Shown piece after piece: positions 47,275 through 55,712 of a DNA stretch of 64,000 nucleotides; within the stretch, counting starts at the first letter, position 1; each line of letters opens with the position of its first letter. The notes under the pieces are model-generated. The model was not told the DNA's origin and did no database searches. It saw only the letters and a list, made by a program, of their open reading frames with translations. The DNA comes from Serratia sp. PL17 (GTDB lineage Bacteria > Pseudomonadota > Gammaproteobacteria > Enterobacterales > Enterobacteriaceae): assembly GCF_017832355.1 (NCBI RefSeq), contig NZ_JAFIBY010000001.1, positions 682,001 to 746,000 on the forward strand, written 5' to 3'. The position numbers were made by a program, and so were the translations under genes.

Positions 47275-48435
47275 TTACGCCACTCTGCGCCAGCACATTT
47301 GAAACATATGGCTTTCCACGATACTGATTGCCTGGCCTTGGCCTAATCGTTCGGTTTCTCCTGATACGGGGTGGCTATGTGGGCCTAATTCCATTTCGTG
47401 ATTATGCTCGCCACCCTCATCGGTATCACCTTCTGCGTATGGGTCGAAGAACACACGGTTATTGCCCCCTAGCTCGTAGTTACTATTGCGTTGAGGTACA
47501 CCGTGATGAACGTGCTTGCCGCCAAGTTTTGTTCTTTTCGTTCCAAGGTCGGTTTCACTAGCCGTTCCGGACACTTTGACTTTCTCGGCGGGCAGGTTAG
47601 ATCTCGCAAGGGTTACTGTATCGCTGCCGCCGATTTTCCCGACGTTTGATCCGTCCCTTTTAGCAATGCGGACTGTTCGATCTTCGCCGGTATACTCCCA
47701 TGTTGACCAGCTCCACAGCGTGTTAGGGTTCACGTTCTCGAAGAAAAACAGACTGAGTCCGATGGGGTGTGAAATCTCCCACGCCTGGCGCACGGCAGCC
47801 GCGATGGCGGCTTTAATTGCTTTCGGCGTTGCGGCCAGTTTTTCACTGTCGCTGTTTGTGGCACTGCTCAGTTGCGTGAACCCTTTCCCTTTCAATGTCG
47901 CATCAGGGTGATTTGTCGACTGTTCATGCTGACTTAATGCCTCATCTGTATAGTCTTTAGTCTCATTTCCTACCTTGATGACGTCTTCTACGGTGGCAAC
48001 AATGATGCCCGGATCGGCAATAAGCTCTACGCTTGACGTACTGCTAACCGCAATCCACACCCGCAAGACGCTGACTCTCCCGGAGCCTTCTTCCAGCAAT
48101 GGCTTGTAGGTTTCTGGCATGTTCGCCATCACAATGCAGGTATCACTGTCATCGAATATTGCAATTTCGCGCATGGTAAATCCGCCCACATTCGGGGGAA
48201 TTATCATCTCGGCTTCAATAATATTTTTATCACTATCAACAATTTTTAGGCTGTTTAAATGAGAGCGATAGCATTCATTTATCAGCCCTTCATGCCGTTT
48301 TTCTGGCATAGACAAATTACCGCCACTGTCCCCTACTGCCATTTGTGTGAAAGTGACCTTATTCCCGTTGAGGGCAGCGTCAGCGATTTTCTCTTCCCCG
48401 GCAGAGGTGATCAAAGCGGTGTATTTTTTTTCCAT
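47275..48435 (-). CDS. H: Tail fibre protein gpH, short form with HxH tip motifs
   Basis: A 386-residue tail fibre. The N-terminal 150 residues are the P2 H baseplate-binding domain (TALITSAGEEKIADAALNGNKVTFTQMAVGDSGG, ANMPETYKPLLEEGSGRVSVLRVWI). The repeat HPDATLKGKGFTQLSSATNSDSEKLAATPKAIKAA appears once, and the tip is unlike P2 H. The tip has three HxH motifs (His308/310, 344/346, 353/355), which in T4-type fibre tips bind metal ions inside a trimer. It is much shorter than P2 H (669). The ATG at 48435 (MEKKYTAL) is chosen over 48447. No G assembly gene follows. Confidence 0.88.
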   Translation of the reverse strand: MEKKYTALITSAGEEKIADAALNGNKVTFTQMAVGDSGGNLSMPEKRHEGLINECYRSHLNSLKIVDSDKNIIEAEMIIPPNVGGFTMREIAIFDDSDTCIVMANMPETYKPLLEEGSGRVSVLRVWIAVSSTSSVELIADPGIIVATVEDVIKVGNETKDYTDEALSQHEQSTNHPDATLKGKGFTQLSSATNSDSEKLAATPKAIKAAIAAAVRQAWEISHPIGLSLFFFENVNPNTLWSWSTWEYTGEDRTVRIAKRDGSNVGKIGGSDTVTLARSNLPAEKVKVSGTASETDLGTKRTKLGGKHVHHGVPQRNSNYELGGNNRVFFDPYAEGDTDEGGEHNHEMELGPHSHPVSGETERLGQGQAISIVESHMFQMCWRRVA

Positions 48436-48462
48436 GGTGCGCTCCAATATCCCGTTTAGGGG

Positions 48463-50832
48463 TTAACTCAATAAGTCTTTTATTTCATCATCCGGCTCCG
48501 GAAGATGGGCGCCCATGCTTTTCATCGCCTTCTTCATGACGGTTGCCGTGGCGTAATGAACAGACCAAAGCAGCTCCGTAATCCGTAGCCTGTACTCGGC
48601 ACCGGCGGGACGGTATGCCTGAATTAACTCTCGACCGGCCTCTACGCGCTCTTTGATAATGAGCTTTTTCTCTGGCTCAGCCTCTGAAACAATCACGCCA
48701 TTTTCTACAACGGCCGCTCTGGCAGGCTTGATGACAGAAATCTCGTCCTCTGCCTCCCATTCACGCCAGATTTCTTGCTCCTCCGGCCACGCGTCATGAC
48801 CAAATGAACCGTATTTTTTCCATTCATCCTTTCCGACATATTTGTCAAATATTGCGATGCAATCTTGCACAATGGGGCCTGCATGCCAGCGGGCCTCATC
48901 GCCTTCTTCTTCAACGCGCGCAATCCATTTCCAAAATCCCGGCAGCTCGCCGATAAAGTAATACGCCAAGATTTCTTGCTCGTTAAACACCCGTTTCCCG
49001 TATTTTAATGTCCCATCGGATACTGTGGTGGGGGCATTTTGGAAATAACCGCCGCGCCACGGGTAGGCTGGCGTGCCGCAATCCAGCTCTTTTGAAATAC
49101 GGTTGGTGAATCCCGTCGGTGTTAACATGACACCCGTAGTGAGGTTGTTGAGGTAAACAACGTTTGCATATCCCTTCAACGATGAACCGCGGCTGTCAAA
49201 ACCCCAGCGTCGTATCGCATCCTCCAGCCTGCCATTATCTGGCACTGTCAAAAAATTAAAGCCTTTAGCATCTTCTTCACGGATTGCCACGAACAGACTG
49301 TCAGTGCCCGGACCTCGTACTCTCCCCATATACGGGAATGATCCGTTTATCATTCTGTCGGCCGCGTTAGGGTCGTATAGCGCCGGTTTACAGTCCGCCA
49401 TTGTTGGATCGGTAAAATTACCAAATGGGCCGCCACGGTTGCTGAAAATAAACGTGGCGGGAACGCCCAGACGCGGTGGTACGGGCGCGTCAATAGTCAT
49501 TGTGCCGTTGTAGTAAATTAAATCACCGTGAACATGCCACCAACTGTCGTCGGTGCATTTCAGTATGAAGTCCCCTTCACAGGTCATGGTTCCGAATGAG
49601 TTATCGCAGGTGAGGTTTTCTATATCCAATAACTTGCAACCCGGCCCACCAAAAGCACGAATGTCGAAACGGCTGTGATAAATATGTCCCCGGCGTCCAG
49701 CAGGGATATCTGATTTCATGCCAGAACCGCTATTGATTGGGTTGACCGGGTCTATATACATCTGCATTTGACACGAAATAAACTCAGTGCCATGAAATGA
49801 ATTATCGCCATCCGTTATTTTGAATATCGCAGAATGTCGGCAGTTATGTAAACGCCAACCAATAAATCTATTGAATTCCGTAAAGCTTTTTTCCCGCTTA
49901 TTATGAAACATGACTGCCGCATACATGTCTGTCGCAATGCAGTTATAACTCAGCGTCCCGCAAGAATCCCGGTTCTCATAAGCAATACCCATTCCGCGCG
50001 ATGACGGGTGCGCGATAAACGTAATGCCATCGATGCCGCGAGACGTAAAGGAGCCGGAACCGCCTGTATTTACGATGCAGGTAGTCTCAGCCTCGGGAGA
50101 TTTAACGAAAAACCGCGCCAGACCTTGCCCCACCGACACCAGCCTGACACCCCGTGCACCGGCCTGTGAGTTGTCGCCTTCGAAATCAATACCACCGAGA
50201 TTTATGGGGCCGGATTGGGTTCTGTCGAGGAAATAATCATACCCTGCGGGGACGTGGACTTCTAAACAACCATTTTCCTTTGCTTTTTCTACTGCATTAA
50301 TGATGGCCGGTAAGTCGTTAGTCCCGATCCCTGTTTCAGGGTTGTAGTCTCCCCGCGCACCCTCGGCGAAGATGCTGACATGCTTAATGGCATCACCGAC
50401 GGTGCCGCCCCGCTCAAGGGCAACCATATGCCCCCCAGTGTCGCGGCTGCCCCGAGCCAGACTCTGACGCAAGGGGGCATCAGACGTATACGCCCAGGCC
50501 CCGGCACCAATGCCGCCTGTGGTTTCCGGCGTTGAAAAAGGCGGGATGACTTTTGGCACCGCCCCGGTCCAGACCAATCGGTAATTCCCATGGATAACTT
50601 CGTCCAGGGGCGATTCAATAATAGCGCCGTCAGTGAAGTATTTATTGGCGCTGACCTTTCCCGATAGCGCATCGTCAATTTCTTCCGTTTTTCCCTTCAA
50701 GAAATCCGTTCTGCTTTCGAGTTGTTTTATCGGGCGGTTACTCGCGCCATCCTTCCCGCCCAGGACTTTCTCAGCGCGTGAAATCAGATTGATTGATTCT
50801 TCCCATTCTGGTGTTTTATTAATGTCTGACAT
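48463..50832 (-). CDS. Tailspike with S74-type self-cleaving C-terminal chaperone
   Basis: A 789-residue receptor-binding or glycan-cleaving spike. An N-terminal adaptor (residues 1 to about 110, ending RQSLARGSRDTGGHMVALERGGTVGDAI) leads into a right-handed beta-helix region (about 115-590) with repeats of short strands, the fold of capsule or O-antigen depolymerases. The last 185 residues are a Peptidase S74 intramolecular chaperone: TVSDGTLKYG has Ser605 and Lys610, the five-residue spacing of the self-cleaving dyad, followed by RVEEEGDEARWHAGPIVQDCIAIF. Such domains fold the trimer and are then cut off. It lies between I and H, where P2 has no gene. Confidence 0.85.
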   Translation of the reverse strand: MSDINKTPEWEESINLISRAEKVLGGKDGASNRPIKQLESRTDFLKGKTEEIDDALSGKVSANKYFTDGAIIESPLDEVIHGNYRLVWTGAVPKVIPPFSTPETTGGIGAGAWAYTSDAPLRQSLARGSRDTGGHMVALERGGTVGDAIKHVSIFAEGARGDYNPETGIGTNDLPAIINAVEKAKENGCLEVHVPAGYDYFLDRTQSGPINLGGIDFEGDNSQAGARGVRLVSVGQGLARFFVKSPEAETTCIVNTGGSGSFTSRGIDGITFIAHPSSRGMGIAYENRDSCGTLSYNCIATDMYAAVMFHNKREKSFTEFNRFIGWRLHNCRHSAIFKITDGDNSFHGTEFISCQMQMYIDPVNPINSGSGMKSDIPAGRRGHIYHSRFDIRAFGGPGCKLLDIENLTCDNSFGTMTCEGDFILKCTDDSWWHVHGDLIYYNGTMTIDAPVPPRLGVPATFIFSNRGGPFGNFTDPTMADCKPALYDPNAADRMINGSFPYMGRVRGPGTDSLFVAIREEDAKGFNFLTVPDNGRLEDAIRRWGFDSRGSSLKGYANVVYLNNLTTGVMLTPTGFTNRISKELDCGTPAYPWRGGYFQNAPTTVSDGTLKYGKRVFNEQEILAYYFIGELPGFWKWIARVEEEGDEARWHAGPIVQDCIAIFDKYVGKDEWKKYGSFGHDAWPEEQEIWREWEAEDEISVIKPARAAVVENGVIVSEAEPEKKLIIKERVEAGRELIQAYRPAGAEYRLRITELLWSVHYATATVMKKAMKSMGAHLPEPDDEIKDLLS

Positions 50833-50843
50833 AAAACTCTCTC

Positions 50844-51437
50844 TTAGTAATCGAAATTACCGTCATGAAATATCATTCCGTCATATATCGTGTTTATTTC
50901 TGGCGAATAATCCGGCGGATAAACAGTGATAATGTCGCCACACGTGTGGGCCGTACCGATATGGGCGATTCCGCTGGTTCGTGCTGTAATACTCATTTGC
51001 GACATATGGCGACTCACTGGTTTTGCATCGGCAACGAGGCGGTTTAATTCAGCCAGCGTTTTTTCGGTGATCCCCACCTCATTAACGTCCACGTCCAGGC
51101 TGAATGTTCCAGGCTGACCGTCGGTGTCAAACCATTCGGCGAACGTGGCGGAAAACCCCATGCTCTCGATAACGCGGCGAACTGCCGCCCTGGTACCCTT
51201 GCGCCGATGCAGCCAATATGATCGCTGTATTGCCTCAATCTTCTTTGCCGCCGGCCAGTTCTTATCCCAGCGATCGACCGATAGCGCCCAGGCCAGATAA
51301 GGCAGCACATCCACCGGACTTTCGGTTGGCGTCCAGAGTGTGCGCAGCGCAACGGTGATCGCCGACAGCCGCGCAGTGACGGTTTCGCTGTGGCGCATCC
51401 AGTCGCTGGCTGACGGCGGAAGCAGGGTGTTACTCAT
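50844..51437 (-). CDS. I: Baseplate/tail protein gpI
   Basis: A 197-residue P2 I-type baseplate protein (176 in P2) that links fibres to the baseplate. Landmarks are LPPSASDWMRHSETVTARLSAITVALRTLWTPTESPVDVLPYLAWALSVDRWDKNWPAAKKIEAIQ and the following RRKGTRAAVRRVIESMGF. Its start overlaps the J stop by 8 bp. The spike gene starts 12 bp after its stop, so the spike is part of the same unit. Confidence 0.92.
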   Translation of the reverse strand: MSNTLLPPSASDWMRHSETVTARLSAITVALRTLWTPTESPVDVLPYLAWALSVDRWDKNWPAAKKIEAIQRSYWLHRRKGTRAAVRRVIESMGFSATFAEWFDTDGQPGTFSLDVDVNEVGITEKTLAELNRLVADAKPVSRHMSQMSITARTSGIAHIGTAHTCGDIITVYPPDYSPEINTIYDGMIFHDGNFDY

Positions 51438-52329
51438 CTGTTCCGCCGTTCTCTACCGCATAGCCGACGTTGCGTGCTGCCTGTATGTCGGAGATCGGTA
51501 GGTCAGCAGTTGGCGAGCGCAATATCACGCGCTGCACCCCTTGCACATGCAGCGAGGCGGAAATCGCTGAACGAGCCACATCCCGGCCGATCTTCTTGTC
51601 GTTAGCGGTAAGGAAGGCACGCAGCGACGCCATGGCGGCGTTGATGATGGGTTCTGACTCTGGGCCTGGATACAAAAACAGTTCAGCATCAATCAAATAG
51701 TCGACGATATCCGCACTGCGCACCGTTACGCGGTCGCCCAGCGGGCGTACTTCTTCGTCGTTGACGGCGGCCGTTACCGCTGCCAGCAGCTGCGGCGAGG
51801 CCGTACCGTCGCCATCGGTCGACAGGATGGCGATCACTACGTCCGCCGGCGCCGGACTGGTCGCCCTGGCATCGGCAACTTTACCGCTGGCGCTACGGGC
51901 AAAATATTCATAGGCGGCTGACGGCCCGGCGACGCTCATCCCCTCAAATGCCGATTGTGCACGTAGACGCAGCGCCTCATCACTTTCCATTACTGCGTCG
52001 GCGGTATCCGTTTCGAGGGTGATCGTCAGGCGTTTGGTGTCCAGGTTAGCGGCCAGATTGTCCAGATCTGTACCTTCGGCATGGCTTAGCATGCAGGCGG
52101 CGGCGCCCTCGTTGATGCGGCGGCGTAATAACAATTCACGGTAGGCCATTGCCTGCGCGATCACATTCAACGGTTCGGATTCCAGCGACAGGGCCGCGAC
52201 GACCGATGCTTGCTGCTCAGCAGGGAAGGCGGCAACCATGACCGCCTTCACGTCGATAAGGATCGTCTCGAAATCGAGTTCCTCGATAATTTCAGGCGAT
52301 GGCAGCTGTGACAGGTCAATCGTTGGCAT
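51430..52329 (-). CDS. J: Baseplate wedge protein gpJ
   Basis: A 299-residue baseplate wedge protein of P2 J type (302 in P2). Typical regions are TIDLSQLPSPEIIEELDFETILIDVKAVM at the start, ACMLSHAEGTDLDNLAANLDTKR and FEGMSVAGPSAAYEYFARSASGKVADARATSPAPADV. It overlaps W by 14 bp at the start and I by 8 bp at the end, so the genes are translated together. Confidence 0.95.
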   Translation of the reverse strand: MPTIDLSQLPSPEIIEELDFETILIDVKAVMVAAFPAEQQASVVAALSLESEPLNVIAQAMAYRELLLRRRINEGAAACMLSHAEGTDLDNLAANLDTKRLTITLETDTADAVMESDEALRLRAQSAFEGMSVAGPSAAYEYFARSASGKVADARATSPAPADVVIAILSTDGDGTASPQLLAAVTAAVNDEEVRPLGDRVTVRSADIVDYLIDAELFLYPGPESEPIINAAMASLRAFLTANDKKIGRDVARSAISASLHVQGVQRVILRSPTADLPISDIQAARNVGYAVENGGTDE

Positions 52330-52684
52330 CGTTGATACTCCTTAGCGTGACCGTGCCGGTGCTCTTTTCCATGTTCTCCGTCAGCAGGCCAGACATTTCG
52401 GCGGTGACGGCACCTGTCGGCGAATAGGTGACGTTGACGGTGTTCAGCGCTAAGCGTGGCTCCCAGGCTGCCAGTGCGATCACCACCGCGCTCATCAATT
52501 GCAGTCGAGTGACGTCATTCTGCGGGGCGTCAAGTAGATCAGGCACCAGTGAGCCATAATTGCGGCGCATCAGGCGTGAACCGATGGGGGTCAGCAAAAT
52601 GTCATTCGCAGACTGCCAGACGTGATCCTCATCGGTCAGCGTGCCGGTGCCGGCAGCATTCATGCCGCGATATTTCTCGGTCAT
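52316..52684 (-). CDS. W: Baseplate protein gpW
   Basis: A 122-residue P2 W-type protein (115 in P2), a gp25-like lysozyme-fold baseplate component. MTEKYRGMNAAGTGTLTDEDHVWQSANDILLTPIGSRLMRRNYGS is diagnostic. The ATG at 52684 overlaps the V stop (ATGA) and has GGAGGGCACCC before it, so the longer ORF from 52702 is rejected. Confidence 0.94.
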   Translation of the reverse strand: MTEKYRGMNAAGTGTLTDEDHVWQSANDILLTPIGSRLMRRNYGSLVPDLLDAPQNDVTRLQLMSAVVIALAAWEPRLALNTVNVTYSPTGAVTAEMSGLLTENMEKSTGTVTLRSINDAND

Positions 52685-53265
52685 CGGGTGCCCTCCGTCC
52701 AACTTCCGCCACGTTCAACAGCGCCGTGATTATGATCGTCGACCTGCACGCCGTTAGAAGTGAAGGTGCCGCCGCTGTGGCTGAAGTTGCCGCGCATCTC
52801 GCCGCCTTCGGTAACGTCAAACTGTCGGGTCTTCAGCAACTGGGTACATTCAACGATCGGCGAATCAAGCGTTATCTTGACCTCGGCCGCTACTTTGGCC
52901 GTCTTGATACCGCTGACATCCAGCGCGCCGGCGTCCGCGTCATAGCGAAACTTTGCGCCATCCGGTGCAGTGATCACCATTTCATTTCGGGAGTTACCGG
53001 GAGCGGGGTGATCGTTGCTGTACAGGCTGCCGCCGATGATGGCCGTTTCCGGGTTACCGCCGATGCAGACCAGCCAGACCTGCTCACCGATGGACGGTGG
53101 CACCCAGATGCTGAAAGCGCCAGCGCGCTGTGCGTTCCAGCGCAGCCAGGTGGTATCCAGTTCGCCACTGGTAACGCGTACCCGCCAGGTGTCCTCGTCG
53201 ATCTCGGCTACCACGCCGAAGCGGATCACGTTTTCCAGCAGGCGGATTAACTCGGCGATACCCAC
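52681..53265 (-). CDS. V: Baseplate spike protein gpV
   Basis: A 194-residue tail spike of P2 V type (211 in P2), the trimeric needle that pierces the outer membrane. The OB domain near the start (VVAEIDEDTWRVRVTSGELDTTWLRWNAQRAGAFSIWVPPSIGEQV) is followed by a beta-helix and a tip with the HxH iron motif DDHNHGAVERGGS. In P2 an Ogr-dependent promoter precedes V; here V overlaps the S stop codon by one base and I saw no TGT-N12-ACA element near it, so V may depend on the O promoter. Confidence 0.94.
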   Translation of the reverse strand: MGIAELIRLLENVIRFGVVAEIDEDTWRVRVTSGELDTTWLRWNAQRAGAFSIWVPPSIGEQVWLVCIGGNPETAIIGGSLYSNDHPAPGNSRNEMVITAPDGAKFRYDADAGALDVSGIKTAKVAAEVKITLDSPIVECTQLLKTRQFDVTEGGEMRGNFSHSGGTFTSNGVQVDDHNHGAVERGGSWTEGTR

Positions 53266-53903
53266 TATTTTACCCCCAGCGAGTCAATGACCGAACGGGC
53301 GATCGCCATGCGGTCGACCTTGGTCAGTCCCAGCAGTTCACGCCGCGGGTAGGTCGCCACCGCCCCGGATTTGTTCACCCGGTCGCGCAGGCCGTACTGG
53401 TGCGTGCGGGCAATACGGGCGGCAACACCGGTATAGCCCACCGTTGCGCCACCGGCATCGGCGCGCGCCTTCAAGAACCGGGCAGTACGCAGGCGCCGAA
53501 ACATTGGGTCAGCCTTGGTGGTGTCTTTGCGGGTCCGATTAAAGTTGATATCGAGATAACGCTCGATATCCTCACGATAAAATGAGCGAATAGCACCGCG
53601 GCCCTCATCGAACCCGGTCAACATGCGGCCTCGACTGCCTTTTGTGGCTCGCCAGTTTCTGAGCCGGCGCGTTTCACCGTTCCAGATGAAGCCGATCCCC
53701 GCCTGGGAGTGCAGTACTTTGCGTCGGCGTTTCTCGAATTTCGAGCCGTCTGGGTTTTCCTGCCGTGCGATGCGGCGTGACTGGCTTTGGCGCAGCATGC
53801 GGCCCACCTCGCGCGCCGTGCGCAGACGGCCGGCGGGTGACATTCCGCCGAGAATGTCGGCGAACACCTGATCCAACTGGTGAAACATCGCAGCATCCGT
53901 CAT
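53265..53903 (-). CDS. S: Tail completion/virion morphogenesis protein gpS
   Basis: A 212-residue P2 S-type protein (150 in P2, so about 60 residues longer here), part of tail completion. It is rich in arginine (EVGRMLRQSQSRRIARQENPDGSKFEKRRRKV), with the segment RTHQYGLRDRVNKSGAVATYPRRELLGLT typical of phage virion morphogenesis proteins. Its start overlaps the R stop codon and its stop overlaps V. Confidence 0.9.
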   Translation of the reverse strand: MTDAAMFHQLDQVFADILGGMSPAGRLRTAREVGRMLRQSQSRRIARQENPDGSKFEKRRRKVLHSQAGIGFIWNGETRRLRNWRATKGSRGRMLTGFDEGRGAIRSFYREDIERYLDINFNRTRKDTTKADPMFRRLRTARFLKARADAGGATVGYTGVAARIARTHQYGLRDRVNKSGAVATYPRRELLGLTKVDRMAIARSVIDSLGVK

Positions 53904-54361
53904 GGCACTAACTCCCCACCTTGCTCAGGATCAAAGACCATTTGCCAATCTCCGCCGCCGAAGCGCGGCTTGCTTTCAGCCAGGTGCTGTGCAACAGGCT
54001 TGCCGTTCTCGATGGTCACCATGACGCGCTCCCAGACCGGCACTTTCAGCAGAATATCGGCGCTGTCGTCGCTCACGATATCGGCGTCGAATTCAATTTT
54101 TTTGTTGCTGTCCGGGTTCAGCAGCAGGTCGGGCTGGTTTTCCCACACCCAGGCCAGTAGCGGCAGCATCAGGTCATCCAACTGGCCGGGGAAGTCCATT
54201 GCCAGCACCTGAATGGGATACAGGTACATAAACGAGCTTTCCCCGGTGGCCTGGATCTCGATATGGCCTTTTTCCACCCACACGGTGAACTGTTCAGGAT
54301 TGGCCTTGCACCATTGGTTACTGGCGATCAGCGCGTCGCGTAGCAATTCGGCTTTTTTCAC
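53900..54361 (-). CDS. R: Tail completion protein gpR
   Basis: A 153-residue P2 R-type tail completion protein (155 in P2). Landmarks are MKKAELLRDALIASNQWCKANPEQFTVWVEKGHIE and MDFPGQLDDLMLPLLAWVWENQPDLLLNPD. It overlaps lysC at its start by 4 bp and S at its end by 4 bp. Confidence 0.92.
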   Translation of the reverse strand: MKKAELLRDALIASNQWCKANPEQFTVWVEKGHIEIQATGESSFMYLYPIQVLAMDFPGQLDDLMLPLLAWVWENQPDLLLNPDSNKKIEFDADIVSDDSADILLKVPVWERVMVTIENGKPVAQHLAESKPRFGGGDWQMVFDPEQGGELVP

Positions 54362-54654
54362 TTGATCCCCCTGGCAATGCGCCTCAATTCCAATTCACGT
54401 ATGGCTGCCTTGTCGGCGTTACAGCTGTCCAGTGCATCCAGCAGCGCATCAGACCACGGCGCAAGGCTGCCGTAAGTCATGGGTGACGGTGCTGCAGGTG
54501 CATCAGTGTTTGCTGTCCGGCTTGCCGGCAAAGGCTCCTGAATAATCTGCGGTGCGGACTTCGGCGGCGCGCTTTTGCAGGCTGCCAGCGACAGCAGCAG
54601 GCACAAGAGTAGTGGCGCACGTCTCGCCGGCCAGCGCGGTCTTGATGGTTTCAC
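54358..54654 (-). CDS. lysC: o-spanin LysC (Rz1-like lipoprotein)
   Basis: A 98-residue outer-membrane spanin subunit. A short basic start (MKPSRPRWPARRAP) precedes a signal helix LLLCLLLSLAACKS with a lipobox (LAAC), followed by a proline-rich part. It starts with GTG (54654), has GGAGAG before it, and lies in another frame largely inside lysB, as with P2 lysC and lambda Rz1. With LysB it bridges the periplasm and fuses the membranes at lysis. Confidence 0.82.
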   Translation of the reverse strand: MKPSRPRWPARRAPLLLCLLLSLAACKSAPPKSAPQIIQEPLPASRTANTDAPAAPSPMTYGSLAPWSDALLDALDSCNADKAAIRELELRRIARGIK

Positions 54655-54886
54655 GTCGTTGCTCTCCGGTTGCGCCTCGCTTCTCGCTCAGCTTTTTCAT
54701 GACCGCCTCGATATCACTGACGTCCGCGCGCAAGGCGCGAACCTCGGCCAGTACATCACCGGCTTGATTAAGGGCGCGCTCTGCATCGGCCCGGCCTTGC
54801 TCGGCCAACTCCCGTTGATGCTTTTGCCAGCCCAGACCGGCCAACGACGCCAGAAACAGCAGAATTAATATCGCTACTGTCTTCAT
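54503..54886 (-). CDS. lysB: i-spanin LysB (Rz-like)
   Basis: A 127-residue inner-membrane spanin: one N-terminal helix (MKTVAILILLFLASLAGLGW), then a coiled coil (RELAEQGRADAERALNQAGDVLAEVRALRADVSDIEAVMKKLSEKR). The ATG at 54886 overlaps the endolysin stop (ATGA). LysC is encoded inside its distal half in another frame, the usual nested spanin arrangement. Together they disrupt the outer membrane after endolysin action. Confidence 0.85.
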   Translation of the reverse strand: MKTVAILILLFLASLAGLGWQKHQRELAEQGRADAERALNQAGDVLAEVRALRADVSDIEAVMKKLSEKRGATGEQRRETIKTALAGETCATTLVPAAVAGSLQKRAAEVRTADYSGAFAGKPDSKH

Positions 54887-55434
54887 TTGGCGGCCTTTAG
54901 TGCGGGGTCTGACAAGCACCAGGCTTTAAACTCTTCGCGGCGATTCACCAGCCCCTGAAGGCGCTTGCCGCCGGAATTCACAAAATCGGTCAGCCGGTCG
55001 CATACACCGGGCCAGTTCGCGGCTTGTGCGTATTTCCACAGAGTGGTGCGCTGCTTTTTGCCCTGACGATCGGTAAACCAACTGATCCCGGTGCAGCCGA
55101 CGTTAAAGCTGACGTCGGTCAAGGCATCAAAAACAAACTGCGGGGCGGCGGCACCGTTCAAATTGCTGTTGATGCACTTTTCCGCCCGTACCAGGTCATT
55201 CACCCAGCGTTCGGCGATCTCTGCCTCCTGGTACTCGCGATTTTCTACGCGGGTCGTTGAACCCATGCCGATCGTGAGCACACCGGCGGGGCAGTAGTAG
55301 GGCGTTTTGCGGCAGTCCTCGTACTTCGCCATTTTCAACTGCGCCGCCTGGCTGGTGCGTACCTTCTCGGGCCACAGCGCACCGGCCAGAGCGATGACAG
55401 CGCCAACGCTGCAGGCGATAACACGTTTTTTCAT
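54883..55434 (-). CDS. SAR-type endolysin (GH24 lysozyme)
   Basis: A 183-residue lysozyme that cleaves the glycan backbone of murein. An N-terminal weakly hydrophobic helix (VIACSVGAVIALAGALW) rich in Ala and Gly is typical of a signal-arrest-release anchor. The catalytic triad of SAR endolysins is visible as Glu in KYEDCRKTPY, Cys in YYCPAG and Thr in IGMGSTTRV. P2 gene K is a cytoplasmic transglycosylase-like enzyme without such a signal, so the lysis strategy differs from P2. The holin precedes it with a 4-bp overlap. Confidence 0.88.
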   Translation of the reverse strand: MKKRVIACSVGAVIALAGALWPEKVRTSQAAQLKMAKYEDCRKTPYYCPAGVLTIGMGSTTRVENREYQEAEIAERWVNDLVRAEKCINSNLNGAAAPQFVFDALTDVSFNVGCTGISWFTDRQGKKQRTTLWKYAQAANWPGVCDRLTDFVNSGGKRLQGLVNRREEFKAWCLSDPALKAAK

Positions 55435-55712
55435 CGGGTGCCCCCTTTCAGCGAGGTGATGAGTTCCTTCACTTCCTTCCGGTTCTCGGCGTCACTGCGC
55501 ACCGCGGTGATCAACTGTGCCAGTAAGGCGTTGGTCGTTTCCTGCGTGCGGGCAACGCGACGGCGATGGATCTCGCCCAACGCGGCAGCGATCAGACCAA
55601 TGACCAGCCCACCGGCCGCGAGCCATTCGCGCTGTGTCATCACACCGACACCCATTAGCAGGGTCGACCAGGTGTAGATAATCCAATTCCAGATACGGTC
55701 GATCACGTCCAT
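55431..55712 (-). CDS. Putative holin
   Basis: A 93-residue protein with two membrane segments (WIIYTWSTLLMGVGVM and EWLAAGGLVIGLIAAALGEI) and a charged tail, at the position of P2 gene Y (93 residues). Sequence similarity to P2 Y is low; it looks more like the pinholin or HP1-type group paired with SAR endolysins. The ATG at 55712 lies just inside the end of gene X. The exact holin class is not certain. Confidence 0.75.
   Translation of the reverse strand: MDVIDRIWNWIIYTWSTLLMGVGVMTQREWLAAGGLVIGLIAAALGEIHRRRVARTQETTNALLAQLITAVRSDAENRKEVKELITSLKGGTR

Noticed and set aside
53265..53500. Search for an Ogr-dependent V promoter as in P2
   Set aside because: No TGT-N12-ACA was seen by eye in this stretch, and S and V overlap; not annotated.
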